A stretch of DNA of 64,000 bases from Aquabacterium sp. GTDB taxonomy: Bacteria > Pseudomonadota > Gammaproteobacteria > Burkholderiales > Burkholderiaceae_C. The position numbers were made by a program, and so were the translations under genes. The notes under the pieces are model-generated. The model was not told the DNA's origin. It did not search any database and was given only the letters and a program-made list of their open reading frames with translations. The stretch spans positions 1 through 64,000 of the forward strand of contig NZ_JAQSDR010000037.1 of assembly GCF_029946005.1 (NCBI RefSeq), read 5' to 3'. Below, one piece after another: positions 10,020 through 21,665 of this stretch; within the stretch, counting starts at the first letter, position 1, and every line of letters starts with the position of its first letter.

Positions 10020-11402
10020 ATGGCATCCAACCTTACCGAACGACTGAGCCGCTTGGTCAAAACCATGCGCGGCCAGTCTCGCATCACCGAGACCAATGTG
10101 CAGGACATGCTGCGCGAGGTGCGCATGGCCCTGCTGGAGGCCGACGTGGCCCTGCCCGTGGTGCGCGATTTCATTGCGCGCGTCAAGGACAAGGCCCTGG
10201 GCCAGGAGGTGGTGGCCTCGCTCACGCCCGGCCAAGTGTTGGTCAGCCTGGTGCAAAAAGAGCTGTCCGCCACGATGGGCGATGGCGTGGCCGACCTCAA
10301 TCTGGCCACGCAGCCCCCGGCGATCATCCTGATGGCGGGTTTGCAAGGCGCGGGTAAAACCACGACCACCGCCAAGCTGGCCAAGCACCTGATTGAAAAG
10401 CGCAAGAAGAAAGTGCTGACGGTCTCCGCCGACGTGTACCGTCCAGCCGCCATCGAGCAGCTCAAGATGGTGACCGGCCAGGCCGGCGCCGAATGGTTCC
10501 CGTCCACCCCCGATCAAAAGCCGCGCGACATTGTGTTGGCGGCCATCGACCACGCGCGCAAGCATTTCTTCGACGTGCTGCTGGTGGACACGGCAGGCCG
10601 CTTGGCCATCGACGAAGTGCTGATGGCCGAGATCAAGGAGCTGCACGCCCTGCTCAACCCGGTTGAAACCCTGTTCGTGGTCGATGCCATGCAGGGCCAG
10701 GATGCGATCAACACCGCCAAAGCCTTCAAGGACGCCTTGCCCTTGACCGGCGTGGTGTTGACCAAGCTGGACGGCGACTCACGCGGGGGCGCGGCCCTGT
10801 CGGTGCGTCAAATCACGGGCGTGCCCATCAAGTTTGCGGGCATTTCTGAAAAGATCGACGGCCTGGAAGTGTTCGATGCCGATCGCCATGCTGGCCGGGT
10901 GCTGGGCATGGGCGACATCGTCGCGCTGGTGGAAGAAGTCACCAAAGGTGTCGACGTGGCGGCGGCGCAGAAGTTGGCCGACAAGGTCAAATCTGGCGTT
11001 GATTTTGACCTGGACGACTTCCTGGCCCAGCTCAGCCAGATGAAGAAAATGGGCGGCCTGTCGGGCCTGATGGACAAGTTGCCGTCCGAGCTGGCCAGCA
11101 AGGCCGGTGGCGCTGACATGGACAAGGCAGAGCGTGACATGCGCCGCATGGAAGGCATGATCAATTCGATGACCAAGCTGGAGCGCCGCAAGCCCGCGCT
11201 GCTGATGGATGGAAAGAGCAAGGCCAGTCGCAAGCGCCGCATCGCCACGGGTGCTGGCGTGCAGATCCAAGACGTCAACCGCATGCTCAACCAGTTTGAG
11301 CAAATGCGCCTGATGATGAAGAAGATGAAGGGCGGCGGCCTGATGAAGATGATGAAGCGCATGGGCGGCATGAAAGGCATGCCGGGGATGGGGGGGCGTT
11401 GA
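10020..11402 (+). CDS. ffh: signal recognition particle protein Ffh
   Basis: GTPase (460 aa) that binds signal sequences of nascent inner-membrane proteins together with 4.5S RNA and delivers them to FtsY. Helical N domain (1-85), then G domain with P-loop GLQGAGKTTT (about 107-116), DTAGR, and TKLDGDSRGG; the M domain (about 325-460) is strongly Met-rich (MKKMKGGGLMKMMKRMGG), as expected for the signal-peptide groove. Length is typical. Its receptor ftsY is encoded about 1 kb downstream on the other strand. Confidence 0.97.
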   Translation: MASNLTERLSRLVKTMRGQSRITETNVQDMLREVRMALLEADVALPVVRDFIARVKDKALGQEVVASLTPGQVLVSLVQKELSATMGDGVADLNLATQPPAIILMAGLQGAGKTTTTAKLAKHLIEKRKKKVLTVSADVYRPAAIEQLKMVTGQAGAEWFPSTPDQKPRDIVLAAIDHARKHFFDVLLVDTAGRLAIDEVLMAEIKELHALLNPVETLFVVDAMQGQDAINTAKAFKDALPLTGVVLTKLDGDSRGGAALSVRQITGVPIKFAGISEKIDGLEVFDADRHAGRVLGMGDIVALVEEVTKGVDVAAAQKLADKVKSGVDFDLDDFLAQLSQMKKMGGLSGLMDKLPSELASKAGGADMDKAERDMRRMEGMINSMTKLERRKPALLMDGKSKASRKRRIATGAGVQIQDVNRMLNQFEQMRLMMKKMKGGGLMKMMKRMGGMKGMPGMGGR

Positions 11403-11585
11403 CGGGCGCAAACCCCCGCCTACATTTGAAACGCTTTGTCACCGCATTGGCCGCAAGCCCGCATTGACCCTGGGTGCCTGCGCTGGTACTTTTCGCTTGA
11501 GTAATACCGGCCATGTGCCGATGTTGTCGATGGGGCCCGGGGATTGGGCCGGTGTCGATGGGTCTTTCGGGCGTGGATGGTTTCA

Positions 11586-12383
11586 ATGGCAGTTTTGAAT
11601 GCATGGTGGCCAGCAGTTCTGGCCAGTTTGATTTTGATCGGCTTGTGCGGTGTGGGGCTGGCGTTGAGGGCACGCCGGGGGGGGGGCAACTCGCCGCGGC
11701 GAGTTGGCGGCACCTCGTCCGCAGAAGCGGGTGACACCCTGGCAGCCTGGAGTCCAACCGCGACGCGGGTCCTGACCCGATCAGAGCGTGAGGCTTATCA
11801 CGTTTTGCGCAAGGCTCTGCCCGAGCACATGGTGTTGGCGCAAGTGCCTCTGGCCAGATTCCTGCGCGTGCCCACCCGCAACTCCTACAGCGAGTGGTTG
11901 CGCCGTGTGGGCTCCATCTGTGCCGACTTGGTGGTGTGCGACGACTCGTCCCAAGTGATCGCCGTGATCGAGTTGCGCCAGCCGGTCAAGCAGGAAAAAC
12001 CACGCACCGTGCGTCGCCATGCCCGCATGGACCGCGTGTTGGCCGCTGCCGGCATCCCGGTGTATGTGTGGCTGGAGGGCGCCTTGCCCGGACCGGCTGT
12101 GGCCCGTGAGGCCGTGTTGGGTGCCGCCCTGACCATGCCCAAGCGGCCCGTCGGTACCAACAGCCAGACTCGTCGCAGTGTGGAAGCCGCAGCGGTGGTG
12201 GCCTCCATGCAATCGGCGGGCGCCATGCATGGCATGTCGGTCAATGAAGACGACAACGACTTCAACCCGGATGATTTTGCCGACGAAGAAGCCGAGCGCA
12301 AAGAGCCGCCGCCGTCAACCTGGTTTGATGACCTGGAGTCCGGCCCCGTCCCGTTGGAAGAGGCTGCCACTTCTCGGCATTGA
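11586..12383 (+). CDS. DUF2726 domain protein with N-terminal membrane anchor
   Basis: About 265 aa. A single N-terminal membrane helix (WWPAVLASLILIGLCGVGLAL) is followed by a basic linker, and then at about 65-175 by a DUF2726-type domain (LTRSEREAYHVLRKAL ... DLVVCDDSSQVIAVIEL), which resembles restriction-endonuclease-like/topoisomerase-associated folds. The C-terminus is acidic and disordered. Molecular function is not established. The frame is open from 11544; I chose the ATG at 11586 because the helix starts right after it, but no strong ribosome-binding site distinguishes 11544, 11577 and 11586. Confidence 0.8.
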   Translation: MAVLNAWWPAVLASLILIGLCGVGLALRARRGGGNSPRRVGGTSSAEAGDTLAAWSPTATRVLTRSEREAYHVLRKALPEHMVLAQVPLARFLRVPTRNSYSEWLRRVGSICADLVVCDDSSQVIAVIELRQPVKQEKPRTVRRHARMDRVLAAAGIPVYVWLEGALPGPAVAREAVLGAALTMPKRPVGTNSQTRRSVEAAAVVASMQSAGAMHGMSVNEDDNDFNPDDFADEEAERKEPPPSTWFDDLESGPVPLEEAATSRH

Positions 12384-12393
12384 TGAGGCGCGC

Positions 12394-13512
12394 TCAGGTC
12401 AACAGGGCCTGAGCGAATTCTCGTGCGTTGAAGGTCTGCAGGTCTTCCAGCTTTTCACCCACACCCACGAAGTACACCGGCACCGCCCCGCCTGGGCGAC
12501 CGCGTGACCACAGCGCAATGGCGGCCAGCACACCGCCCTTTGCCGTGCCGTCGAGCTTGGTCACCACCAGCCCGGTCAGTCCCAGCGCCTCGTCAAACGC
12601 TTTGACCTGAGAGAGCGCGTTTTGTCCGGTGTTGCCATCGACGACGAGCAAGACCTCGTGCGGCGCGCCGTCCATGGCCTTGCCGATCACACGCTTGACC
12701 TTGCGCAACTCGTCCATCAAATGCAGCTGGGTGGCCAAGCGGCCAGCCGTGTCGGCAATGACCACGTCGCATCCGCGTGCGCGGCCGGCCTGCACGGCAT
12801 CGAAGGTCACGGCAGCCGGGTCGCCATTCTCTTGGCTGACGATGTCCACGCGATTGCGGTCGGCCCACACCAGCAATTGTTCGCGCGCGGCGGCGCGGAA
12901 GGTGTCGGCGGCAGCCAGCAGCACGCGCTGGTTGGAGTCGCTGAGGTGGCGGGTGAGCTTGCCAATGGTGGTGGTCTTGCCTGCCCCGTTCACACCGGCC
13001 ACCATGATCACGGTGGGGGTGTGTTGGCCAACCGCGAGCGATTTTTCAAGTGGCTTGAGCAGATCGGTGATGGCCTCGATCAGCAAGACCTTCACAGCGG
13101 CAGGATCGCTGGCCTTGGACTCTTTGACTCGGCGCTTGAGGTCGGCCAGCAAGTACTCGGTGGCGGCCACACCAGCGTCGGCCATCAGCAAGGCGGCTTC
13201 CAATTCTTCGTACAGCGCATCGTCGATCTGCGTGCCCGTGAAGACCTGCGAAATGCTGGAACTGGTTTTGCGCAAACCCGCCTTGAGCTTGTCCATCCAC
13301 GAGCGTCGCTCCACCACGGGTTCCGGGGCGGGAGTAGCGGCAGGCGCAGGCGTGGGGGGGGTGACGAGCGCCGATGGGCGCGCATCGACCACAGGTGCGC
13401 TGGCGGGCTCGGCAGCGACCGCAGCGCGTGTCTCGGAGGGCGGGGGGGCTGGTGGGTCTGCTGGCGCGGGGCTGCCGCCCAGGCCCAGCTTTTTCTTGAT
13501 GAAACTGAACAT
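12394..13512 (-). CDS. ftsY: signal recognition particle receptor FtsY
   Basis: 372-aa membrane-associated GTPase that receives SRP-ribosome complexes. An amphipathic N-terminus (MFSFIKKKLGLGG) and a short Pro/Ala-rich linker (about 15-65) replace the long acidic A domain of E. coli FtsY. N domain about 70-160; G domain with GVNGAGKTTTIGKL, DTFRAAAREQ, DTAGR and TKLDGTAKGG. It is convergent with the DUF2726 gene (10 bp) and divergent from rsmD. Confidence 0.97.
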   Translation of the reverse strand: MFSFIKKKLGLGGSPAPADPPAPPPSETRAAVAAEPASAPVVDARPSALVTPPTPAPAATPAPEPVVERRSWMDKLKAGLRKTSSSISQVFTGTQIDDALYEELEAALLMADAGVAATEYLLADLKRRVKESKASDPAAVKVLLIEAITDLLKPLEKSLAVGQHTPTVIMVAGVNGAGKTTTIGKLTRHLSDSNQRVLLAAADTFRAAAREQLLVWADRNRVDIVSQENGDPAAVTFDAVQAGRARGCDVVIADTAGRLATQLHLMDELRKVKRVIGKAMDGAPHEVLLVVDGNTGQNALSQVKAFDEALGLTGLVVTKLDGTAKGGVLAAIALWSRGRPGGAVPVYFVGVGEKLEDLQTFNAREFAQALLT

Positions 13513-13570
13513 GCTGGGATTGTAGGGTGGGGGTTTCTACAATCGAGGCTTTCCCACGGACCTCTTTTTA

Positions 13571-15530
<1,960 letters not shown>

Positions 15531-15565
15531 GTGTTTCTCCCTGTTTTGATGATGTTTTGAATGCA

Positions 15566-16198
15566 TTATTCGGGCTGGGGGTCGCTTGCCGGGGGCGCGA
15601 TTGGCGGCCTGGGCGGCTTGGGTCTGGGCGGCTGGGCATGCACCAGCAAGGTGGCCTTGGCCATGTCTCCCGCGATGAAGGCTTCGGTGGCATCCAGGGC
15701 CTGCGCAATGCATTTGTCGATGGCCTGGCGTTCGGCTTGCGGCGGTTTGCGCAGCACGTAGGCGGCCACCTCGGTTTTAATGCCCGGGTGGCCAATGCCC
15801 AGGCGCAGGCGCCAGTATTCGGGTGACCCCAGTTGTGCATGGATGTCGCGCAGGCCGTTGTGACCGGCGTGTCCACCACTGTGCTTGAGTTTGACCTGGC
15901 CCGGCAGCAAGTCGAGTTCGTCGTGCGCGACTAGGATCTCGCTGGGCAAAATTTTGAAGAACTTGGCCAGAGCTGCCACGGACTTGCCGGAGATGTTCAT
16001 GTAGGTTTGCGGCTGCAACAACCACACCGGCCCGCCAGGCAGGTTGGCGCGGCCGACGAAGCCGTGGTAGCTGCGGTCGGCCACCAGGTTGACGTTCAAG
16101 CGGCGCGCCAACGAGTCGATCCACCAGAAGCCGGCGTTGTGGCGGGTGTCTTCGTATTCAGGGCCGGGGTTGCCCAGGCCAACAAACAGTCGAATCAT
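15566..16198 (-). CDS. pth: peptidyl-tRNA hydrolase
   Basis: Releases tRNA from prematurely dropped peptidyl-tRNA. 210 aa from the chosen ATG, which gives the family start [15 protein letters not shown]. Catalytic His in DTRHNAGFW (about 20), substrate-binding Asn in [11 protein letters not shown] and NGLRDI, and Asp in HDELDLLPG. The open frame adds 11 codons upstream (16231) that overlap a terminator, so the shorter start is preferred. The last 20 residues are Pro/Arg-rich and variable. Downstream of rplY in the conserved prs-rplY-pth order. Confidence 0.95.
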   Translation of the reverse strand: MIRLFVGLGNPGPEYEDTRHNAGFWWIDSLARRLNVNLVADRSYHGFVGRANLPGGPVWLLQPQTYMNISGKSVAALAKFFKILPSEILVAHDELDLLPGQVKLKHSGGHAGHNGLRDIHAQLGSPEYWRLRLGIGHPGIKTEVAAYVLRKPPQAERQAIDKCIAQALDATEAFIAGDMAKATLLVHAQPPRPKPPRPPIAPPASDPQPE

Positions 16199-16230
16199 GA
16201 TGGGTGGCGATGATGAATGGGGCTTGTCCA

Positions 16231-16258
16231 AAAGAAAAGCCCCGCCAAAGCGGGGCTT
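16231..16258 (-). terminator. intrinsic terminator after rplY
   Basis: AAGCCCCGC / GCGGGGCTT form a 9-bp stem with a 4-base loop (16237-16258). On the minus strand this is followed by TTCTTT. It lies 37 bp past the rplY stop and just upstream of pth, so pth may have reduced read-through or its own promoter. Confidence 0.75.
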
Positions 16259-16294
16259 GACGGGGCTTTTTGCTCAATCAAGAAGCGAAGAAAA

Positions 16295-16918
16295 TTACTT
16301 CTTGCCCTTCTTGCCCTTGGCGGGTTCAGCCGTGACCACGGGGGCCACGATGACTTCTTCCGCAACGGGTTCGACCACGGTGGCGATCGCAGGGTTCTTG
16401 CGGCCATGCGTCAGCACCTTGATGCCAGCGCCGAAGTCGACGTCGTCCAGGTGCAGCGTTTGGCCCTTGACCATGGCGCCCAGGTCGATGGTCAGGTGCT
16501 CAGGCAATTGCTCGGCCAGGCATTCCACTTCCAGCTCGCTCACCACGTGCGTGATGGTGCATTTGTCGATCTTGACTGCAGGTGCTTCAGCTTCATTGAT
16601 GAAGTGCAGGGGGATTTTCTTGTGGATGCGCGTGGTGGCATCAACACGTTGGAAGTCCACGTGCAGCACTTGTTGCTTGTAAGGGTGCAACTGGTAGTCA
16701 CGCAGCAGAACCTTTTGCACATTGCCAGCCAGTTCCATCTCGAGGATGGACGAGTGGAAGGCTTCCTTGCGCATGGCGTGGTACAGCGCGTTGTGATCGA
16801 CTTCGATCGTGGTGGCTTCGCCAGCACCGTAAACGATGCCAGGAACTTTGCCGACGAGACGCAGGCGGCGGCTCGCTCCGGTCCCCTGCAGACTACGCTC
16901 AAAAGCGGTGAATTTCAT
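16295..16918 (-). CDS. rplY: 50S ribosomal protein L25/general stress protein Ctc
   Basis: 207-aa long form of L25, which binds 5S rRNA. The N-terminal domain (about 1-95, starting [20 protein letters not shown]) is the 5S-binding L25 fold; the C-terminal TL5/Ctc beta domain (about 96-185) is present, followed by a Lys/Gly-rich tail (KGKKGKK). It sits between prs and pth as in many proteobacteria. Confidence 0.95.
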   Translation of the reverse strand: MKFTAFERSLQGTGASRRLRLVGKVPGIVYGAGEATTIEVDHNALYHAMRKEAFHSSILEMELAGNVQKVLLRDYQLHPYKQQVLHVDFQRVDATTRIHKKIPLHFINEAEAPAVKIDKCTITHVVSELEVECLAEQLPEHLTIDLGAMVKGQTLHLDDVDFGAGIKVLTHGRKNPAIATVVEPVAEEVIVAPVVTAEPAKGKKGKK

Positions 16919-16964
16919 GGATAACTCCAGTATGGATAAAGCGCCCGCGACCAGGCGCTTGGGG

Positions 16965-16999
16965 AAAAGACCGCCTTCAGGCTTGCGCCCTCAGCGGTC
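16965..16999 (-). terminator. probable terminator or leader hairpin between prs and rplY
   Basis: On the minus strand GACCGC and GCGGTC pair (16969-16974 with 16994-16999). An inner GGC-GCAA-GCC mini-hairpin with a GNRA loop lies between them, and TTTT follows. A second hairpin (AAGCGCC with GGCGCTT, about 16939-16960) follows before rplY. It could partly terminate prs transcription or act in the rplY leader. Confidence 0.45.
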
Positions 17000-17011
17000 A
17001 GAAAAATCGGA

Positions 17012-18010
17012 TCAGAAGTTGTTGTTCTGCTCCGAGAAGAGGGAGGTGACCGAGTCACCATCGGAGATGCGGCGGATCGTTTCGGCGAACAGGAAGGCGG
17101 CCGACAGTTGGCGGATCTTCTTGCACTCCTTGCCGGCATCACTCAAGGGAATGGTGTTGGCAATGACGACTTCGTCGAGCTGCGAGTTCTTGATGCGTTC
17201 AATGGCCTGGCCGGAAAACACGGGGTGCGTGCAATAAGCGTACACGTTCTTGGCGCCGCGTTCTTTCAGCACTTCAGCCGCCTTGACCAGCGTGCCAGCG
17301 GTGTCGATCATGTCGTCCATGATCACGCAGTTGCGGCCATCGATCTCGCCGATGACGTGCATCACTTCCGAGACATTGGCCTTGGGGCGGCGCTTGTCGA
17401 TGATGGCCAGGTCGCAACCCAGCTGCTTGGCCAGCGCGCGGGCGCGGACCACGCCGCCCACGTCGGGCGACACCACGACCAGGTCTTCGTAACCCTTGGA
17501 CTGCAGGTCGGACAGCAATACTGGCGAAGCGTAGATGTTGTCGACCGGGATGTTGAAGAAGCCCTGGATCTGGTCAGCGTGCAGGTCCATGGTCAACAGG
17601 CGGTTGACGCCCACGGCTTCAAGCATGTTGGCCACGACGCGGGCCGAGATGGCTACGCGGGTTGAACGCGGGCGGCGGTCTTGACGGGCGTAGCCGTAGT
17701 AAGGAATGACGGCAGTGATGCGCTGGGCCGAGGCGCGCTTGAGCGCGTCGACCATGATGCACAGCTCCATCAGGTGGTCGTTGGTCGGGGCACAGGTGGA
17801 CTGCACCACGAAGACTTCGCGGCCACGCACGTTTTGCTGGATCTCAACCGTGGTTTCACCATCCGAGAAGCTGCCAACGGCGGCCTTGCCCAGCTCGGCA
17901 CCCAGGTGCGAGGCGATTTCTTGGGCAAGCGCCGGGTTGGAGTTGCCAGTGAACAGTACGGTGTCGGATAGCATGGGCGGCAGATGGCGGTGAAATTGCA
18001 TCTTGCCCAT
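17012..18010 (-). CDS. prs: ribose-phosphate pyrophosphokinase
   Basis: Makes PRPP from ribose-5-phosphate and ATP for nucleotide, His and Trp synthesis. The frame encodes 332 aa; the conserved core begins [16 protein letters not shown]. Family motifs: flexible catalytic loop with [14 protein letters not shown], Mg/ribose-5-P region [11 protein letters not shown], and PRPP loop [14 protein letters not shown]. Candidate starts are 18010 (AAGG 4-5 bp upstream), 18001 and 17974; I kept the longest. tRNA-Gln lies immediately upstream in the same direction. Confidence 0.95.
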   Translation of the reverse strand: MGKMQFHRHLPPMLSDTVLFTGNSNPALAQEIASHLGAELGKAAVGSFSDGETTVEIQQNVRGREVFVVQSTCAPTNDHLMELCIMVDALKRASAQRITAVIPYYGYARQDRRPRSTRVAISARVVANMLEAVGVNRLLTMDLHADQIQGFFNIPVDNIYASPVLLSDLQSKGYEDLVVVSPDVGGVVRARALAKQLGCDLAIIDKRRPKANVSEVMHVIGEIDGRNCVIMDDMIDTAGTLVKAAEVLKERGAKNVYAYCTHPVFSGQAIERIKNSQLDEVVIANTIPLSDAGKECKKIRQLSAAFLFAETIRRISDGDSVTSLFSEQNNNF

Positions 18011-18106
18011 GCGCCTTGCCCTGGATCGGTGCGGCTGAACGGTCAGCCGCAGGCGGAGGTGACGGGCAATGTGCGTGCGTTACTTGAGAACGTACTAGAG
18101 AAATTT

Positions 18107-18183
18107 TGGCAGGGGAAGAAGGATTCGAACCTTCGCATGTCGGAATCAAAATCCGATGCCTTAACCAACTTGGCGACTCCCCT
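18107..18183 (-). tRNA. tRNA-Gln (anticodon TTG)
   Basis: 77-base cloverleaf on the minus strand. Acceptor AGGGGAG pairs with TTCCCCT, the discriminator is G, and CCA is encoded. The anticodon arm TCGGA-TTTTGAT-TCCGA carries TTG, and the T arm is GAAGG-TTCGAAT-CCTTC. Reads CAA (and CAG by wobble). Located between ispE and prs. Confidence 0.97.
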
Positions 18184-18337
18184 ACACGGGATTCGGTGGC
18201 CTTCGCTTTTCAGGGAAGATCACCGAAACCGGTAGCTTGTTCTCTCATGCGAGAAGCCTCACATTATAGCCTGTTTTTTGCGACTGCCGCAAGTTCTTGG
18301 GTTCTTTTTCGCTGTTTGTGCATGACGCTGAAAAAAA

Positions 18338-19210
18338 TCAGCTCAAAACATCAAACAGCGGGTGGCGACCCAGAACGCGGCAGAGGCGTCCGGCCCATGT
18401 GGGATCATCCAAGGACACATCAGCGGGCGTGAATGACTGGTGTGCGGCGGGTGCCTCCAACCAGGAAAACACCGCGCTGCCGGAACCCGTCATGCGACTG
18501 TTGCCGAAGCGTCTTTGCATGATCTCAAGTGCCTGGCTGATCTGACTGCTGTAGTGCTCTGCGGGAGCTTGCAAGTCATTGCGGCCAAAGCACTTGGGCG
18601 CTGCAAGAAAGAGCGAAATTGTAGCAGCTTCCGTGTCGCGGGAAAGATGAGGGCTGGCAAAAATGGCCTGTGTCGGCACGGCCACAGGGGGTTTTAAAAC
18701 AGCCAATGGCGTGTCGATCACCTCAATGGGCAGGGCGATGGGCATGATCTGCTCGCCGATGCCTTCGACCCAGGCGTTGTGGCCATGGATGAAAAAAGGT
18801 ACGTCGGCGCCGAGTTGAATGGCCAGTTCGGCCAGGCGATCGCGATGCCAGTGCAGGCCCCAGAGTTGGTTCAATGCCAGCAGCACGGTGGCCGCGTCGG
18901 AGCTGCCGCCGCCCATGCCGGCGCCCCAGGGCACTTGCTTGTCGATGTGGATGTCAGCGCCTTGCGGGGTGCCGCTTTCTTGCTGGAGCAAGCGTGCCGC
19001 GCGCAGGCAGAGGTCATCGGCGGGCAGGGCCGGGCCCAGATCGTGCCGATGCACTCGGCCATCATCGCGGGTGTCGATGTGCAGGGTGTCGGCCCAGTCG
19101 ATCAACACGAATACGGATTGCAGCAAGTGGTAGCCATCATCACGTCGGCCCGTGATGTGCAGGAAGAGATTGAGTTTGGCCGGGGCCGCTAAGTTGTGCA
19201 GGCTGGGCAT
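18338..19210 (-). CDS. ispE: 4-diphosphocytidyl-2-C-methyl-D-erythritol kinase
   Basis: GHMP-family kinase (290 aa) of the MEP isoprenoid pathway, phosphorylating CDP-ME. N-terminal APAKLNLFLHITGRRDDGYH is the substrate motif, PWGAGMGGGSSDAA the ATP-binding GHMP motif (about 95-108), and the C-terminal RMTGSGSAVFSW the third motif. It starts 7 bp after lolB on the same strand; the TPR-lolB-ispE-tRNA-prs order is a standard Burkholderiales arrangement. Confidence 0.95.
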   Translation of the reverse strand: MPSLHNLAAPAKLNLFLHITGRRDDGYHLLQSVFVLIDWADTLHIDTRDDGRVHRHDLGPALPADDLCLRAARLLQQESGTPQGADIHIDKQVPWGAGMGGGSSDAATVLLALNQLWGLHWHRDRLAELAIQLGADVPFFIHGHNAWVEGIGEQIMPIALPIEVIDTPLAVLKPPVAVPTQAIFASPHLSRDTEAATISLFLAAPKCFGRNDLQAPAEHYSSQISQALEIMQRRFGNSRMTGSGSAVFSWLEAPAAHQSFTPADVSLDDPTWAGRLCRVLGRHPLFDVLS

Positions 19211-19216
19211 GGGGGG

Positions 19217-19780
19217 TCAGCGGTCGAGCCTGATGCGAACAGTGACGCCGCGCAGCTCGGTGCTGGCGGGGCGTTGCGCGATGAGCCGCCCGATGCCGAT
19301 GTCGGTGGTATCGATTTGCCAGCCGCTTTGCTCGAATGATTTGGCTTGGGTGTTGGTGGGGGCTGGCAGGTCGGGGGCGGGCTGTCCTTGCACCCAGTGC
19401 ATCAAGGCGGCCAAGGGCAGGGGTTCGCCCAAGACCTCCTGGCTGAGATCACCCAGGGTGTTGAAGCGGCGGTTACCCTGGTCGGTCTGTAGCCAGGCCT
19501 CGGTGTCGGTCCAATGCACCCGGGCCACTTGGCTGCCCATGGGGGTCATCAGGTCCAACTGGCCGCCTTGCGCTCCACCATTGAAGAAGAAGCCCATGCT
19601 CACGCCCTTGGCCTCTCGTCCTTGAAAAGCTTGCAGCTTGACGCTGAGCTGGCCTTGCAACGCCAATTGATCCGCCGACGTCGCCTGAAGCGCAGTGGCA
19701 GTCGGCCGCGCAGGGAACTGCGAGCAAGCGCTCAGGCAGGTCAGCAGCGCAACTGCGATCCAGGCACGTTTTGGGGTCAC
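19217..19780 (-). CDS. lolB: outer-membrane lipoprotein receptor LolB
   Basis: 187 aa. A lipoprotein signal peptide with lipobox LSAC (Cys about 19) anchors it to the outer membrane, where LolB accepts lipoproteins from LolA. The body matches a LolB-type beta fold (ALQGQLSVKLQAFQGREAKG ... GFFFNGGAQGG). The start ATG overlaps the stop of the upstream TPR gene by 4 bp. Confidence 0.88.
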   Translation of the reverse strand: MTPKRAWIAVALLTCLSACSQFPARPTATALQATSADQLALQGQLSVKLQAFQGREAKGVSMGFFFNGGAQGGQLDLMTPMGSQVARVHWTDTEAWLQTDQGNRRFNTLGDLSQEVLGEPLPLAALMHWVQGQPAPDLPAPTNTQAKSFEQSGWQIDTTDIGIGRLIAQRPASTELRGVTVRIRLDR

Positions 19781-21612
19781 AGCTGAACTTGCAGGCGCTT
19801 GATGGTGTCAAGCAAGGACTCGTTCTTGGCATCGCGTGCCTGGGCCTTGCGCCAGATCTTGATGGCCTCGTCGCGCTCGCCTTGAGACCACATCACCTCG
19901 CCCAGGTGGGCGGCGATTTCTGGGTCGGGGCGTGCTTGATAGGCTTGGCGCAGCAGGGCCAGGGCTTCATTGATCCGACCGCTGCGGAACTCCAGCCAGC
20001 CCAGGCTGTCGGTGATGAAGGGGTCACCAGGGCGAAGGTCCAGGGCTTTGCGGATCAGAGTGCGGGCTTCATCCAGGCGCAGATTGCGGTCGGCCAGGCT
20101 GTAGCCCAGGGCGTTGTACGCGTTGGCGTTGTCGGGTTTGAGCTCGATGGCCCGCCGCAACATTTTTTCCATCTCGTCGTACTTGTGCAGGTGCTCGGCC
20201 AGCATGGCTTGCTCGTAGAGCAGGTCGCCGTCGTCCGGGAAGCGCTGATTGGCCTCGGCCATCACGCCGTAGGCAGCATCCCATTCATTGAGGTCGCGCA
20301 GCAGCTGCGTTTCCGCCTGCAGCTTGGCCAGGGCATCGCGCGGTTCGCTTTCCGGCATGGCGCGGATCAGCGCGCGGCCCTCCGCCAGTTTGCCTTGGCG
20401 TGCCATCAGCTTGGCGCGCTGGCTTTGGATGAGCAGGCTGGTGTCGGATTTTTCAACGCGTTGCAGCCATTCCAGGGCGGACTGCCAGTTGCCGCGTTGC
20501 TCCTCGACCTGGGCCAGCAGGGTGTAGGCCTGCTCTTCGCTGGTGTCGGCATCCAGGGCCATCTGCGCCTGGTCAAGCGTACCGGCTTTGGTCGCCACAC
20601 CGGCTTGTTTGCCGGGAGCTTGTTTTTTCAGAGCGAGGAAATGCTGCAAGGCCACCTCGGCCTGGTCGGGCTGGCGCAGCTCCAGACGCACCGCAGCCAG
20701 GGTCAACCAGGCGCTGATCTGGTCAGGTTGGGCCTTGACCACCATGTCCAGTTGCTCGGCAGCTTCGTTCATGCGCTGCAAGCCGGCCAGCTTGCGAGCG
20801 TAGGCCAGGCGCAGCAGCTTGGGGGCATCGCTGCGATCCAGTTGTTGCCGGATCAGGTCTTCGGCGCCAGGGGCCTCTTCCATCAAGTTGATGGCCAGCA
20901 AGCCGACGCCCAAACTTGCTGGTTGCAGTGCTTTGGCCTTCTTGGCGGCTTCAAGTGCCTTGGTGGCGTCCTTGGCGGCCAGCCAACCTTCACCACTGGC
21001 CACCCAGGCTTCTGCCAAGGCGGGCTGGCGTTGGCGCCATGGTTGGGTGACCTCGTCAATGACTTGCGCGGCGGCCTGGCGGTCGGCCAACCGGGCCAGG
21101 GATCGGGGCAGCGAGGCAATCATCAAAGGCTGCTGTGGTGTGGGGCTAAGCTGGATCAGTGACTTGAGTGGGTCGACCAGGTCCTTGCTTCGGCCCAGCG
21201 CCAGCAAAATCTGCACGTTGAACTCGGCCGCCTCTTTGGATTGTGGTGAGGCTTGACGCCAGGCTTTGGCCGCGGTCAGGGCCTCTTCACCAGCCCGGGC
21301 TTGAAGGGCGATCTCAACCGCACGCTTGAAGAGTTCCGGGTTGCGGTGTTTGCGCGCCAGTTCCAGGTAGATCTGATAGGCCGCGCCGACGTTGCCGCTG
21401 CGCGCCTGGACCTCGCTCACCAGTGTTTGGTAGAACAAGGCGCCGTCCATGCGGGAGTTTTGAAATGCCGGTTTGGACTCGGCCTCTGCAGTGGGCGCGG
21501 CCTCCGCCGCCAGTACCAGATCATGTCCGGCGAGCAACAGCCCGGTCAAGGCCAGGGCCTGGCTGAGGGCTTTCAAAGAATGGGGGCGCTTGGTGGCGGT
21601 CAGGGCAGGCAT
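19777..21612 (-). CDS. secreted tetratricopeptide-repeat protein
   Basis: 611 aa. A signal peptide (basic start, then LALTGLLLAGHDLVLA, cleavage near 36) is followed by TPR repeats across most of the chain; the clearest are at about 440-600 (for example NANAYNALGYSLADRNLRLD and DPFITDSLGWLEFRSGRINE). Probably a periplasmic or envelope-bound scaffold. The pairing of this TPR protein with lolB is conserved in beta-proteobacteria and suggests an outer-membrane assembly role, but the function is not known. Confidence 0.85.
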   Translation of the reverse strand: MPALTATKRPHSLKALSQALALTGLLLAGHDLVLAAEAAPTAEAESKPAFQNSRMDGALFYQTLVSEVQARSGNVGAAYQIYLELARKHRNPELFKRAVEIALQARAGEEALTAAKAWRQASPQSKEAAEFNVQILLALGRSKDLVDPLKSLIQLSPTPQQPLMIASLPRSLARLADRQAAAQVIDEVTQPWRQRQPALAEAWVASGEGWLAAKDATKALEAAKKAKALQPASLGVGLLAINLMEEAPGAEDLIRQQLDRSDAPKLLRLAYARKLAGLQRMNEAAEQLDMVVKAQPDQISAWLTLAAVRLELRQPDQAEVALQHFLALKKQAPGKQAGVATKAGTLDQAQMALDADTSEEQAYTLLAQVEEQRGNWQSALEWLQRVEKSDTSLLIQSQRAKLMARQGKLAEGRALIRAMPESEPRDALAKLQAETQLLRDLNEWDAAYGVMAEANQRFPDDGDLLYEQAMLAEHLHKYDEMEKMLRRAIELKPDNANAYNALGYSLADRNLRLDEARTLIRKALDLRPGDPFITDSLGWLEFRSGRINEALALLRQAYQARPDPEIAAHLGEVMWSQGERDEAIKIWRKAQARDAKNESLLDTIKRLQVQL

Positions 21613-21665
21613 GAACTCTCCGTGTTTGTGGCCATTCTATTGATACGGCATCGATAATGCGGCCC

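Noticed and set aside
19771-21162. A 463-codon open frame antisense to the TPR gene
   Set aside because: Shadow of the TPR coding frame; no domain and no start signal.
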